This document shows positions 51,663-63,781 of a stretch of DNA of 64,000 bases, piece after piece. Source of the stretch: Naegleria lovaniensis. Its lineage: Eukaryota > Heterolobosea > Eutetramitea > Acrasida > Naegleriidae. Position 1 is the first letter of the stretch, and every line of letters starts with the position of its first letter. A program made the position numbers and the translations under genes. The notes under the pieces are model-generated. The model did no database searches. It was not told the DNA's origin and saw only the letters and a list, made by a program, of their open reading frames with translations. The DNA is taken from assembly GCF_003324165.1 (NCBI RefSeq), contig NW_025407865.1:1-64000 (forward strand), written 5' to 3'.

Positions 51663-52846
51663 TTATTGCAAGTTTCCTGCCACTGCCTTTGCAGTATAAG
51701 GTTCATCTAAATATTTCACTTCTTCTGGAGTCAAATCAATATGAATGGCTGCAACATTAAGTTCAATATTCTCAACGGTACTTGAACCAATCACAGGTGA
51801 AGAGACAAAATCTTTGTGCAACACCCAAGCCAGAGAGAGTTGTGCTGGAGTGCAATTCTTCTTTTTGGCCAATTCTGAAACTCTTCTCAATATTTCTTTA
51901 TCGCCTTCAGTTAAATTGTTTTCAAATACCTTTGCAAAGTAATCTGTGTTTGCTCTTTTTGTGGTTCCAGTAATGGAATTGCTCTCAGCAAAGTCGTGAG
52001 CTCTTGCTAAAACACCTCTTGCGAGAGGCGACCAGGAGTGACAGTGACACCAAGATCTTTACACAATGGAATCATGTCACGTTCTTCTTCACGATATAAT
52101 AGATTATAGAGATTTTGCATGGAAATAAATTTGGTCCATCCTCTCTTGTCAGCAATGTGTTGAGCCTTTGCAAATTGCCATGCCCACATGGACGAGGCAC
52201 CAATGTATCTGACCTTTCCAGCTTTGACAAGATCATGCAATGCCTCCATAGTTTCTTCAATTGGAGTATTGTTATCCCAACGGTGAATAATATACAAATC
52301 AATGTCTTGAGAAAGAAGAAAATCAGAAATCAAAATTATTAAATTGGGAATAGTAAGATCATCACTGTTGTGAACAAAAAACTTACAATCAACGCCTAAT
52401 CTTTGCAAAGAATCCTCAACAGCATGCATAATGTGCTTTCTTGACAATCCAAAAGTATTTGGTACGAGCTGATCTCTTGGAATTTGCAAATTCAACTTTT
52501 GTTGACCTGTCTTGTCCACTGGTGCAAACACTTTGGTGGCAATCACCACTTCTTCTCTTGAAATATTATTTAGTTTGAGGAATTTACCCAAAATTCTCTC
52601 ACTCTCACCATTGCTGTAAGTATTTGCAGTATCAAAAAAGTTAATTCCCAAATCAAAGGCTCTTTTCAAAAGCTTTAGTGATTCCTCTTCCTCAAGAACC
52701 CATGGTTGCCATTTGGAAGATCCAAAAGTCATACATCCAAAACACAATGGAGATACTTTCAATCCAGAATTTCCGAAACGAACATATTTACTGAATGGAA
52801 TTTTGGTAGGAACTGACTCATTGGTGGTTGAATCGGAAGCAGACAT
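51663..52846 (-). CDS. Aldo-keto reductase, two exons, one frame break
   Basis: NADPH-dependent aldo-keto reductase of the bacterial/fungal-type group (similar to YajO or AKR13-like enzymes). Exons 52846-52387 and 52305-51663; the 81-bp intron (GT-AG) is a multiple of three without a stop, so it can be mistaken for coding, but removing it restores LGVDYIDLYIIHRWD. Catalytic residues of the barrel are visible: Asp and Tyr in FFDTANTYSNGE, Lys in VIATKVF, His in YIIHRWD. Near 52031-52034 the frame moves by one base (family block PWSPLARGVLARAHDF lies in the next frame), after which the domain continues normally to SLAWVLHKDFVSSPVIGSS and TPEEVKYLDEPY. With one base restored: 367 residues. The ATG at 52846 is the first. 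A young pseudogene is the alternative. Confidence 0.85.
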
Positions 52847-53248
52847 TTTTGATTGTGTTCTTTTATAAGCGTTGTGATCGTAATATATTTTCAGTTCAGT
52901 TTCAGTCAATACTGATGATCAATATTGTTTTTATGATGAGCAAGATGTCGTTGCAAGTGAGGCTTCTATTCATTCATTTTTTAAAAGCGCACTATGCCCT
53001 TAGGACATAAAGGACAATAAAAAAATGATGCGGCAGCAGGTTTTCATTTCCTTAGCCTTCTCACAGGACAATTTTTCATATCGTTATACACGATGGGATA
53101 TTTGATATTTATTTGACTCTCAATTAAGGAAGTTTATCACATGGGAAGTAAGAGAGGTAGGTTGTAAAATGTCGTAATTTGTTCATCACCCCGGAAGAGA
53201 TAAATCAGCAGCTATCTTACAGGTTTGATTCCATAAAAAAACTTTCCC
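52847..53248. promoter_or_regulatory. Divergent upstream region, reductase and actin-like genes
   Basis: About 400 bases between divergent starts, with A/T runs and no motif that I can name. Confidence 0.45.
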
Positions 53249-54391
53249 ATGTTCAAACCTCATTACCAACAACAAGCGATCGTTATCGATTGCGGAAGTG
53301 GTATGTGCAAGGCTGGCTTCGCCTCAAATGACATGCCTACAAGTGTGTTCCCGTCCATAGTTGCAAGACGTAAAAGCGGCTCAGGAAATCATGATGTCTT
53401 TGTGGGAGATGATGCTATGAAAAGAAAGAAAGACAAGGTTGATCTTGAGATGAAATATCCCATCCAACAAGGACTTGTTATCCATTGGGATGACATGGAA
53501 AGGATTTGGCACTACACCTTTGATCAAGCGTTGGGGAGTTCTTCGGAAGAACATCCAGTCGTTCTCACCGAAACTCCGTTGAATCCAAAAGTCAACCGAG
53601 AGAAGATGACTCAAATCATGCTTGAAACATTCTCGGTTCCAGCCTTGTACGTAGCTGTTCAAGCAGTCATGTCCTTATTTGCATCTGGAAGTACCACTGG
53701 AGTTGTATTGGATTCGGGTGACGGAGTCTCGCATACGGTTCCAATCTTTGAAGGATATGCTATGACTCATGGAATTTCGAAATTGGATGTGGCTGGTAAA
53801 GATTTGGATGATTATTTGGAAAAACTACTCATGGAACGTGGTTATTCTTTTCATCATGACAAGGCTGAGAGAGAACATCTTAGAGATATTAAGGAACAAT
53901 TATGTTATATCGCCTTAGACTTTGAAAATGAAATGAAACAATCTCAGCAGAATCCAACCACCATGGACAAGCACTATGAATTACCTGACGGTAGTTCTGT
54001 TATTACTGTTGGCGTTGAAAGATTTCAATGTCCTGAAGTGTTGTTTCATCCAAATTTGATTGGGATCGAGTCCGCTGGTATTCATGAAATGATTTTCAGC
54101 TCGATCCAAAATTGTGATTGTCCAATCAGAAAGGAGTTGTATGAGAATGTGCTCCTGTCTGGTGGTTCCACCATGTTTAATGGAATAGCTGACCGAATCA
54201 CAAAAGAATTAATCCATTTGGTCAATGACTCGACCATGAGAGTTAAGGTTGTGGCTCCTCCCCTTCGAAATTATTCTTCATGGATTGGAGGTTCGATGTT
54301 GGGTTCCATGTCTACCTTTCAATCCATGTGGATCTCTAAGGAAGAATATGAAGAGGATGGGTCAAGCATTGTTCATCGAAAGTGTTGTTGA
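53249..54391 (+). CDS. Divergent actin
   Basis: A single-exon actin paralogue of 380 residues. Nucleotide-binding loops are kept: [12 protein letters not shown] (Cys for the usual Asn), [19 protein letters not shown], the [20 protein letters not shown] block with the catalytic Gln, LLSGGSTMF and [20 protein letters not shown] followed by EEY. Differences: subdomain 2 is rebuilt, with the DNase-I loop about five residues shorter and basic ([13 protein letters not shown] in place of GRPRHQG to KDSY) and a lysine-rich helix after it ([12 protein letters not shown]); the end reads IVHRKCC instead of KCF. Length and motif retention argue for an actin, not an Arp. Loss of the usual D-loop should alter or weaken filament contacts. 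Naegleria genomes are known to carry many actin genes, some divergent. ATG at 53249 is unambiguous. Confidence 0.9.
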   Translation: MFKPHYQQQAIVIDCGSGMCKAGFASNDMPTSVFPSIVARRKSGSGNHDVFVGDDAMKRKKDKVDLEMKYPIQQGLVIHWDDMERIWHYTFDQALGSSSEEHPVVLTETPLNPKVNREKMTQIMLETFSVPALYVAVQAVMSLFASGSTTGVVLDSGDGVSHTVPIFEGYAMTHGISKLDVAGKDLDDYLEKLLMERGYSFHHDKAEREHLRDIKEQLCYIALDFENEMKQSQQNPTTMDKHYELPDGSSVITVGVERFQCPEVLFHPNLIGIESAGIHEMIFSSIQNCDCPIRKELYENVLLSGGSTMFNGIADRITKELIHLVNDSTMRVKVVAPPLRNYSSWIGGSMLGSMSTFQSMWISKEEYEEDGSSIVHRKCC

Positions 54392-54714
54392 TTTATGATG
54401 ACACAAGTTTGAACGTGCTTGCGAATCATAGATGTTAAGTTCTGCTTAACATTCAACTCGTGTACTGAATCAGTTTTGTCGTTAAATAACTGGCGAAGAC
54501 TTGATGTTTTCATTAAAAAAATTACCGCAACATGTCGTCTTTTCATTTTATTGTTCGAGAGGCGCAACATGTCTCGTCTCACAAAGGTAAGCAATTTTGA
54601 AAGGCAATTTGTTGTTGATGCATCCTTGTCGTTATTGAATATGCATGCTACATGTACAACCGAACATGATGATCATTGTTGTGCATCATTAATGTTGATG
54701 TTGTGGTTACCCTC
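54392..54714. other. Intergenic spacer
   Basis: Spacer between two plus-strand genes; open in one frame (54419-54718) without recognisable content. Confidence 0.45.
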
Positions 54715-57061
54715 ATGAACATAGTTTCTTTGTGGACATTCTCAGTGTTAATCATGATCCTTGTGGTTGGAATCTATGCCACTCCATGTCATGCTACCAT
54801 GTGGAATATGCAAAATACGTTTGACACCTTCTCAGAGTATGACTTTTCAAACACTGTGAACATTTCAGATGTTTCACAAAATGGACTCTCAAATTATCCT
54901 CTTCAAATTGGTAGACCATTCTTGAAGGGAGAAATTCCACCTGGTTACGTTCCTGGCCTTAAATTGAATGGAGTACAGATTGATTCACAAGCAGATATTA
55001 CCACTCGCTATGAAGACGGATCTGTTCGTTTTGCAGTCCTCTCTGCAGTTTTACCAAAAGTAGAAAAAGGAGGAAATGCAACCTTGTCGTTTGTTCCAGT
55101 TGTGAAAAGTGCATCATCAACTCCATGTACCATCTCTGAAATATTGACTGCATTACCAGATGCTGATGTGTCCATTAGTTTGAGTGGAAATGGAACTGCA
55201 ACCTCCACAGTCAGTGCAAGAACTTTAATTTCACAAAATTTGTATTATTGGAACATCAATCAGGGTTCCATTCGATGTGAACTCGTTGTTGTGGATCATA
55301 TCACCAGAAAGGCAGATTTTGGTTTGAATGGTGGTCCTAAATCTTTTCGACCAATTTTTTATTATGAATTTTGGAGAACCATTCAACGTTTGAGAGTTAG
55401 ATCACTGTTTTGGAAAATTCCAATTTAGACACCTTACAAGATGTATTGTACAATGTGACCATTTCGAAAGGTTATGCAACATCTTCTACTGTAGTTTATT
55501 CTCAAAATGATGTTCAACATTTGTTTGGAGGAAGATGGACGAAAATATTTTGGTTTGGAGGAGAACCTGAATCTCGAGTGAATTTCAATTACAATCTCGA
55601 TTACTTGAGTGCCACTTATTTCATTCCAAACTATCCTAAAAACAATACCCAAACAGAGAGCCAAATTGCAAACTATTACTCGTATTGGTTAAAAAAACCA
55701 AAAGGAGTGATGGAAGCAGGTATTTGGACACCTTACATGCCTCAAACAGGTATGAGAGATGACATTGGAATCATGCCAGAGTTCGTTCATGCATGGTTGA
55801 CATTGGGAGATTGGCGTTATCGTGAAATTTCTCTTGTCAGTGCTGATTTAGCAGGAGGTTGGAAGAGTCATTTTCGTGAAGTTGATGCTCAACTCAAATT
55901 TGATCGAAATCAAACAGTATCAGCTATTGGTAAACCCATTTCTTTGAATGCACATCCTGGTTTATGGTTCCCTGATAATGCAGGAAAATATATGGGTGCC
56001 CTTAATGTTCCTCAATTACCAAATACAAAGAATTGGGTATTCGATGGTGCTCATCAACCTGATGCATTCTCCATTCCTTATATTTTAACAGGTGACTCGT
56101 ATTACTTGGAATCTTTACAATTATGGGCTGCCAGTGGAGTCATGAGAATTAATAATGGTCAATACGGAAGAGGTATGACAGGATACGGAGGTATCAACGA
56201 ACAAGTCGAGGACAAGCCTGGACATTCCGTACTCGTTGTTATGCAGCACTTTTATCTCCCGATGGTTCTCATGAAAAAGTCTATTTCACACAAATGGTTG
56301 AAGATGCCATTGCGTATTGGGAAGGTCAACGAGGAGTGAATAACACCATGTTTTTAAATCATCCAAATAGACAATGGGCAGTTAAAAACACTGCTTTTGT
56401 ATGGTCTCCATTAAGATTTTGGACTCGTGATACAAACTCGAAACAAGCATCGTTATGGCAAGAATTTTTCATGATTACTATTTTAGGCATGATGAGAGAT
56501 TTAGGATTTCCAACTCATGAAATTTTGAAGGAGTATCACAAAGTGGTTACCACTCATGTTGGAGCTCCAAACTATGATCCTCGTTATATGGGTTATTACT
56601 GGGCCTATGTCATGGACTCGAATCTCACTTGGTATACCTCATGGGCTGAATTTAAAACCCAAAATGATCTTCTTCAAAACGATAGGTCCTTATCAGCAGT
56701 GGATCAATTTAATATTGGAGGATTTTATGCCATTGCAGCAACCTGTGCTAGTTCATTTACCACCATGTATCCGAACGGTCCAGAAACTTGGGAATTCACA
56801 CGCTCCTCAATTTATGACAAATTTGATTTGAGAGTCAATTATCGTTCTTTCAAGGTATATCCAAGAACGTTTGCGCCTCCACAACCACCTCAACCTCCTC
56901 AGCCACCACAACCTTCCTCACTGCCTAAACCATCCTCCAATCCAAAATCAAGTAACGGAACTGCAAGAACTTCCGATGCTCGTGCAATTACTAAACCGTG
57001 GAAGAGTGTTGTTATTGGAATCATTTCGATCATGACATTTCTTGTAGGATACTGGGTGTAA
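54715..57061 (+). CDS. Large secreted protein with C-terminal anchor, two frame breaks
   Basis: Probable cell-surface or secreted protein of about 782 residues. The ATG at 54715 opens a signal peptide (LWTFSVLIMILVVGIYATPC). The N domain (PLQIGRPFLKGEIPPG, DITTRYEDGSVRFAVLSAVL) resembles a beta-rich domain found at the start of some bacterial secreted proteins of the rhamnogalacturonan-lyase-like (PcRGLX/YetA) type; the resemblance is moderate. A Trp/Tyr-rich, probably alpha-toroid region follows (GDWRYREISLVSADLAGGWK, DAFSIPYILTGDSYYLESLQ). The end has PPQPP repeats and a hydrophobic tail, suggesting a GPI signal or membrane anchor. The frame moves by one missing base near 55415-55422 (TTTT) and again near 56200-56206; on both sides the sequence is plainly coding, and the two together restore a continuous frame. 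Confidence 0.7.
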
Positions 57062-57496
57062 TGATATAAAGCATGTTGTATCATTGATCATTTGACCTTT
57101 CTCTTTTGCCCTATTAGCGGGAATGGACAAGACATACAGCGAGGACCAAAATTCAAGTTGCCAGCCACTCTTTACAATCTTGAAGTTGAACCATTCTTGA
57201 AAGTAAGGGTGAACAAAAAATTCACAAATCTTCCATGTTGGTTATCCATACGTCACAAGGGAAGTGAACAAAATAAGTGGCTAGTTGGAGACACGAATCC
57301 TTGAGGATGATGACGAGCATACACCAAACATGCGAATAACGCCTCGTTTTCCCTCACCAATCAACACCATGGTGTCCAAACACGATGAAAAGAGATCTCT
57401 TGCCTCAACTTTAAGATCTTGCCAAATAGTTCAAGTTGAAACCAACAGACCACAACACTACTCCATCCTCATCCAAAAAAAACTACACAAGCATCG
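57062..57496. promoter_or_regulatory. Intergenic region upstream of the G8 protein gene
   Basis: Spacer between two secreted-protein genes in the same orientation. Several short frames without support. The last 40 bases before the ATG are A/C-rich. Confidence 0.45.
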
Positions 57497-60400
57497 ATGG
57501 TCCGATCTCGAGCCTTCCACATGTATCAGCGCATGACATGGCTTGTGGCGTGCATACTCATGCTGTTGCTGTCATGGGTATTCACGACTCAGACAGTGGT
57601 GTATGGACAAACTTCTTGTCCACATACACAAAGTGGTTTAATCTTGTTATCTTCACTTCCACAGTGGAATGTCGCCAACGCAGATCTGAAAATCACTCAA
57701 CCTGTCAAGGTCGATCAATCACCTGGTGTCTTGCTTCGTTCCATCACTGTAGAACGTGGAGGTGAATTGATCTTTGACAATGTCAATTTGAAACTCAATG
57801 TGGAATACATTCTTGTGAAAAGTGGTGCCAAATTCATTGCTGGTTCTGCTACATGTCCAATCACCAGTAAAATTGTCATTACTTTCTATGGTAACCGAAC
57901 CACAGAAAATGTCATTGGTTCTGATCCTTATGATAACACAGCGAGTGGTTCAAAGGGATTTGTTGCATGGAGTGGATCGTATTTACAATTGTATGGAGAT
58001 GTGAATCGACCTACTTGGACCAATCTTGCTGAGATTGCTTGGAAAGGAAATAGTACCATTCAAGTCATGGAGAGTACTCAATGGAAAGTTGGAGACAAGT
58101 TGTTAATTACAAGTACAGGTAAGTAGTAGAGGTGTTTAAAATGACATCGTCGTTGGAATAGAATTTCACATCTATTTTGGTGAATAATGATGATTGGATT
58201 CCATGATACTTGTTTCCATTAGATTATGGTGAATTGATCGATAACTCGAAAGGATCTGGTCCATCTTGGATGTATGTCTACAAGACAAACGCATTTCCAG
58301 ATCAGGTATGTTCATTGTTTCTAATACTCTCATGAATCATAACCATTTGAATGATTATCTAATTACAAATAACATTTTCCCATTGAACCTATCTTGAATG
58401 TTGTTCTCTCTTTCATGTAACAAAGAATGAAGAAAGAACCATTGTGCAAGTGATCAACTCTAAAACCTTTGTCTTGGATCGACCTCTCAATTTCACTCAT
58501 TGGGGTAAAGACTATGCTCGTGCTGAAGTTGCAGTGTTAAATAGAAACATTGTCTTCCAGGGAGATGACTCTTCATTGAACACTCAATTTGGTGGTCATT
58601 TCATGATTCGAGTGTTGGAACAAGTTGAAATTTCAGGAATTGAAGTCACACGAATGGGTCAAAAAGGTGTTCTTGGAAGATATAGTGTTCACTTCCATGT
58701 GTTGGCAGATCAATCCTTTAACAAGGAACAACCATTCTTTATTAAGGATTCTTCCATTCATCATTCCTTCCAGAGATGTGTCGTGGTTCATGATAGTAAT
58801 GGTCTCTTGATTCAAGACAATGTTTGTTTTGATAGTTTTGGACATCAATACTTTTTAGAAGATGGTGGTGAAATGGGAAATCAATTTATTCATGTAAGTA
58901 TGAGATGATATTAATGATCGAACATTGTTAATGGACTATTCGTGTAACTAACGAATATTTGTTTGTATCTAACAATGACTGGTGGTTGATTGAAACAACA
59001 GAATTTGGGAGTTCGACCAAAACCTGTCGCGAATGGAGATCCTCTTCAAATCATTCCATCCGATCATGATGTTGCGGTCTTTTGGATTACCAATCCTAAT
59101 AATACTTGGGTGAAGAATGCAGCAGTGGGAGGAAGATTTCCATTTTGGTTTACCATGCCATTGAATGTTGGAGGTATTTCAAGTGCCAAATATGGAATAA
59201 GTAATTATTATATTCGACCAAGAAGTCAACCATTGGGTGAATTCAAATACAATGTAGCACACTCTTCGAATGGAAATGGTTTTCAAGTGGATGACATGTT
59301 AAAGCCAGATGGTACCACAGAATTATCAGGTTATTCACCAAGAATGGGACCTTATGGTTATAATGTAAATCCATCGGGAAGTTCAGTGGATGCATTGTTT
59401 GACAGTTTAATTGCTTACAAGAATAGAGGTTACGGAGGTAAGTAGAATTCAATTTTTTTCAAGAAACATGTGAATAATTATTGATAACAACTATGGTTTT
59501 TTGATTTTTGAATGCACTTGTGTTGAATGATATGAATATTTCAATAGTTTGGGCAAGAGGTGGTCCAATGGTATTCAAGAATATTTCATCCTTCGACAAT
59601 AGAATTGCCATGAATTCTCCACCTGGACCAAGTATTATTATGGATTCTGTATTTACTGCTGAAACAGATAATGCAGGAGAACCTTGGAGAGCGACTGATC
59701 AAGGAGGAAGATCAAGACCAGACTTTTCTGGAACCACTACTTTAACTACCTTAAAAGGATATGAAACGTACGTTGTTGTGAAACATTCATTGGTGTGACA
59801 AAATTGACTTACATGATGATTGTGTTCTAAAGATATGACAATGGTGGTCCACAGATTCTTGTCAATGTGACCTTTAGAAATTATGTTCCTAACAAGTGGA
59901 GACAAGCTGGTGCTTTGGGTCAATTGACAGATGGTCCATTCAAACATCAAAGTAAGTCTTATTCAAGTTGAAATATTTGTATGATTAATTCTTTATACTT
60001 ACTGAATATCTTTAATTCCCAAAATAGCTTTAAATAGATACAGTAACTTGAAATTTGAAAATTCCAATCGTGTTTTCATCCATACCGGTTACTATGACAA
60101 CAATAAGGGTACTACCTTATTAGATTTAGATGGTTCTACGACAGGACTCAAACCAGGAGGATGGATCGTTTCCAATGATTCCATTCTCACTCATGCTGCA
60201 TGTTCCGTTCAACCCGATTGGAGAGGTTATTCATGTCCAGTCTCTTTGGAAGGTTATGCTCAACTCTCGATTACTAATATTGGAGGAGAATTTATTACAA
60301 CGACTCCTTTTGGTTCTGATCCAAGATTGGCAAATCTAGGTGTAAGAATTCCAAGAATGATTGTTCATGACTTGACCAGAAATGTCTCAAGTGCAGTGTT

Positions 60401-62144
60401 GGGAGCAAGAGCCTCACAAACCACAGACCATATCATGCACAGTAATGTCATTTTGAGAAACTTTTATGCTATTCGATGGGTCATTAACATGCCAACTCCT
60501 CCTGTCCTTCGAATTGGAATTCCAAGTTCCATGAACAATGATTGGATTGTAGTGACTTTACAATATCCAAGAACAGCCTCACTGTACATTTACACCACTG
60601 CAAATAATGTTGAAAAACCATTGAGACCAGTGAACTCATTGGAAGAATTAGTTCAAGATCCAACCACTTATTATTATGATGAGAAGGGTGAACATCTCTA
60701 CTTGTATTTGAGAAATCGAATTGGAAGAGGATGGAGTGAACGATGGGGATTCCCATTCTATTCCTATGATGGAAACTATGTCTATGTCAATACAACATGT
60801 CCTAATCGAGTGTGTAGTGTGGATCGTTATGATTTACCAACCAATGCACAATACTTTACCAAAATGTATCATCGTGAGGATCGTTTTGCAGGTGTTTTGA
60901 AACCTGTCGTGAATGGTGCTCGTGGAAATGGAGTGATTTTAGCTGCTTTATTACCTAATAAGAAGACATTGGATGTTGTCGTGCATCATGATTTGACTTT
61001 GGTTGCAAAAGAATTGAAATTTGGTTTGGGTGATCCTAAAACAGGTGTTGAGGAACGATATTTGGGTCAACCTGGAGTGAAATATTCACCTTATTCCATT
61101 TCAAGATTCTCCTTAGATTTGTCCGTGGATGATCTTATAGCAGTATTGAAAGGTCGTTTCTTTGTCAAACTCTCAACCTCAGAATATCCAGATGGTCATT
61201 TGAAAGGACATTTGTATTGTAATCAAGAAACCAATGCCAAGGGAGAATACATGTGTTCATTACCTCCACCAGTCGCTGCAGCTCAACCTTGTGATCCAGC
61301 ACCACCTGATGCGTATCATATTTACAATGAAGCCAATGATCCTTCTCAAAAAACAGGATGGTATTTCAGTTATTATAACCATAGTGCTGATGTGGCTATG
61401 GGAGTCTATAGTATTGGAAGTAGAAATTATACGACAGCACCCATTTGTGGAGAGTCTTCTCTGTTCTTTGGTCTTCAACGAGGAGGTGCCGTGTTTGGAA
61501 AGGTCTTTTCTCCCACAGATCCACGTTATCCTGCCAATATCATTAATTTGAGTGTTTACAAATATTATGAATTTTTTGTAAAGGCTTTAACTCCAGGAGA
61601 ATTGAGATTGAATGTCTACTTTACCGAAGTGAGAGACAATACTCAGAGAGACACGACGAGCCTTCCCGTGGATCCCAAATACGTTCAACATTTCAAGATG
61701 GATCATACGAGAGTGACTCGGGTTCGAATCCCAGTGACCGATTTACCTTTCACCAATCGAACCTCACTCAACGCTATTCAACGAGTAGGATTCTTAGTGA
61801 GTGGAGGAGTCTATCGAGAATTCTTAATTGATAACATTCGATTTGTGAAGGAAGATGTGGATACCTTTGTTGCACCAGGTGATATTCAACAATCTCAAGT
61901 GGTCGGATTGCAAGTGGAAGGTGTCAACCCAGATCCAGATCCATTGAGAATGAGACAACACTTGGAAAGTATTCCAGTCATTCCAGTCGAATCGAGCGCT
62001 CCAGTCCAACCAAAGACATCCAATTCAAAGAGAGCAACACCATCGACAAGTAATGCCAATTCGAAGATGCTTGGTTACATGCTAACTTTAAAGAATCAAA
62101 TCTTGCTTTGTGTTTTCATGGGCATTTTGGCTATCATGATGTGA
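57497..62144 (+). CDS. Secreted G8-CHRD domain protein (CEMIP/TMEM2-like beta-helix), seven exons
   Basis: Exons 57497-58118, 58223-58305, 58426-58893, 59002-59437, 59548-59767, 59833-59951 and 60028-62144, all with GT-AG introns (65-120 bp) and matching phases, give 1,354 residues. A signal peptide (WLVACILMLLLSWVF) leads into a G8 domain (about 60-205; ITVERGGELIFDN, KIVITFYGNR, GGTKGF-like GSKGFVAWSGSYLQLYG, WKVGDKLLITST). A right-handed beta-helix follows (GDDSSLNTQFGGHFMIRVLE, EVTRMGQKGVLGRYSVHFH, the block found in CEMIP/TMEM2 hyaluronidases), then a CHRD domain (about 935-1047; FAGVLKPVVNGARGNGVILA, TSEYPDGHLKGHLYCN) and a further beta domain. The C terminus is hydrophobic after a Ser/Thr-rich stretch, so probably anchored. 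In animals this architecture degrades hyaluronan; here a glycan-directed role is inference only. Confidence 0.88.
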
Positions 62145-63074
62145 TCATGGATGTAACTCAATAATTGGCTTGGAATGAATAAATCCAGAAACAGTTGGTT
62201 ACAAAGAAGACAAGATGTTGTGTGCACGTCATTTTCAAAATACACCTTCAATACTTTTCTTTACTCGTTCAACTGGATGTATGGAATGCAAATTTCCATG
62301 TTGATTTTTTTAAAGATACTCATATGATGTCCAATGATGGATTTTCAGTGCTTTTTGACACTTGTGGCGCTACTCTTTGAATTCAAACCCTCTTTCATAC
62401 ATTTATCTTGAGCAAAATCATCTTCGTTAAGGTGCCTTGATTATTCATGTCGACAATTGCAAAGGCATTTACTTCACGCGATTAAGCCCCAGTCCTATTT
62501 TTAAAACAAAATTCAAAAAAAATCCAAAAATCACAAAAGTGCTGCCAAGGCGCACACAGATTCCGAACAGAGGTACACTCCCATTCATCATCATTGGAAC
62601 AACAAGAACGTACGATACGGAACGATCATAATCTAAAGAACCTATTAAATTGGTAGTAATTTTTTCTCAATAGGCAAGTCCGCACAAGTCTCCTCAAAAA
62701 AGACCATCTATTCATTGTGTGCGTTTGGCAAACTCATTACTGTCTTGAGACTCTGCTCCAACCATTGTAGTTATTTTCTATAATTTTCCATCCAACTAGT
62801 TTCCGAGGCATATTTTGCCAAACAGTAATATCATCTCTCTCTCGATATTTTCTCTCTTCTTATTGGCTCTCTCTCCCTCTTCTGATCTAAGTTACTTGTT
62901 TCCCTAATTTGTATTTATTCATATTTGACAATTTACTTGCTCTCTAACTTTTTCAAATTTCTTATGGTTAAATATTCTTGTCCAATTTATCATCATCATC
63001 GTCGTATCACCACTATCACTACCACACCCGCTTTTAATTACCCCATCTCCTCCTTCATCGTCAGCAACAACACC
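62145..63074. other. Intergenic region, about 0.9 kb
   Basis: Between two plus-strand genes. It includes pyrimidine-rich stretches (TCTCTCTC-type, around 62830-62885) before the next gene. The next frame is open from 62925, but that part looks like leader sequence. No RNA gene recognised. Confidence 0.5.
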
Positions 63075-63686
63075 ATGGCTACTACAAGCGCCGATAACAA
63101 TGCAAACTCTGTGAGTATTCAACACCACCCCCAAAGTACTTCCTCCACTTCATCGCAACTGAATCATCAAAAATCTCAAGTCACACCTACCGATAAACAA
63201 TTCAACGTCACCAATACTGCTATTGCTACAAGTAATGCAATTCAAGATGAAAATTCTCATCATAACTTTGATTGGGATGCACAAACTGAGGAATGGAATA
63301 TTAATCAATATGGATCAAACTTGGATGAACGTTCCTCACCGGATCGACCTGCTGAAAGACCTACTCGATTCTCTTCATCGCCTTACTCATCTGGTTTAGA
63401 ATCGCCGTCTTCTCCAATGGAAAATACCAGAAGGCGTACAATTGAAAAACAAAACAAGATGAAATCATCGAGAAAGCATGAAAAAACGAAAATTATTAAC
63501 AAAATTAAATCATTTTATGAAATAGGAGAATGGGACGAGGAGGATCAAGACTATGATGATTTTTCAGAAGAGGAACAACCATCAAACAATATCCAAGATC
63601 GATCTCGAATGATGATTAATGAAGTTGATGAACTAATTGAACGACTGCTGGAAATTAAAAGGAATTTGGAGAAAAATTGTAAATAA
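63075..63686 (+). CDS. Hypothetical protein, 203 residues
   Basis: I start at the ATG at 63075 (MATTSADNN); an earlier ATG at 62925 would add a hydrophobic and His-rich stretch that reads like untranslated leader. The protein is Ser/Asn/Gln-rich, then has a short motif with Trp residues (NFDWDAQTEEWNINQYGSN), a basic stretch (ENTRRRTIEKQNKMKSSRKH) and an acidic-to-coiled C terminus (MMINEVDELIERLLEIKRNL). The last helix looks like a short dimerising coiled coil. Family not recognised. A small cytoskeletal or nuclear adaptor is possible but unsupported. Confidence 0.6.
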   Translation: MATTSADNNANSVSIQHHPQSTSSTSSQLNHQKSQVTPTDKQFNVTNTAIATSNAIQDENSHHNFDWDAQTEEWNINQYGSNLDERSSPDRPAERPTRFSSSPYSSGLESPSSPMENTRRRTIEKQNKMKSSRKHEKTKIINKIKSFYEIGEWDEEDQDYDDFSEEEQPSNNIQDRSRMMINEVDELIERLLEIKRNLEKNCK

Positions 63687-63781
63687 TAAATAATTCATTG
63701 ACCTAACAGAAGAATAACGTGCAGTAAGAGTATTTGATGTATTTGAAAAGGATTTTTGTGGCTCTGAGAATAGGCAGACAA

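Noticed and set aside
51663-52846. Aldo-keto reductase as a pseudogene
   Set aside because: Only one break, all catalytic residues kept, and the same type of break occurs in several unrelated conserved genes nearby.
61721-61731. GGTTCGAATCC, a perfect tRNA B-box
   Set aside because: It lies in the coding exon of the G8-CHRD gene (reading TRVRIP); no A-box or cloverleaf can be built around it.
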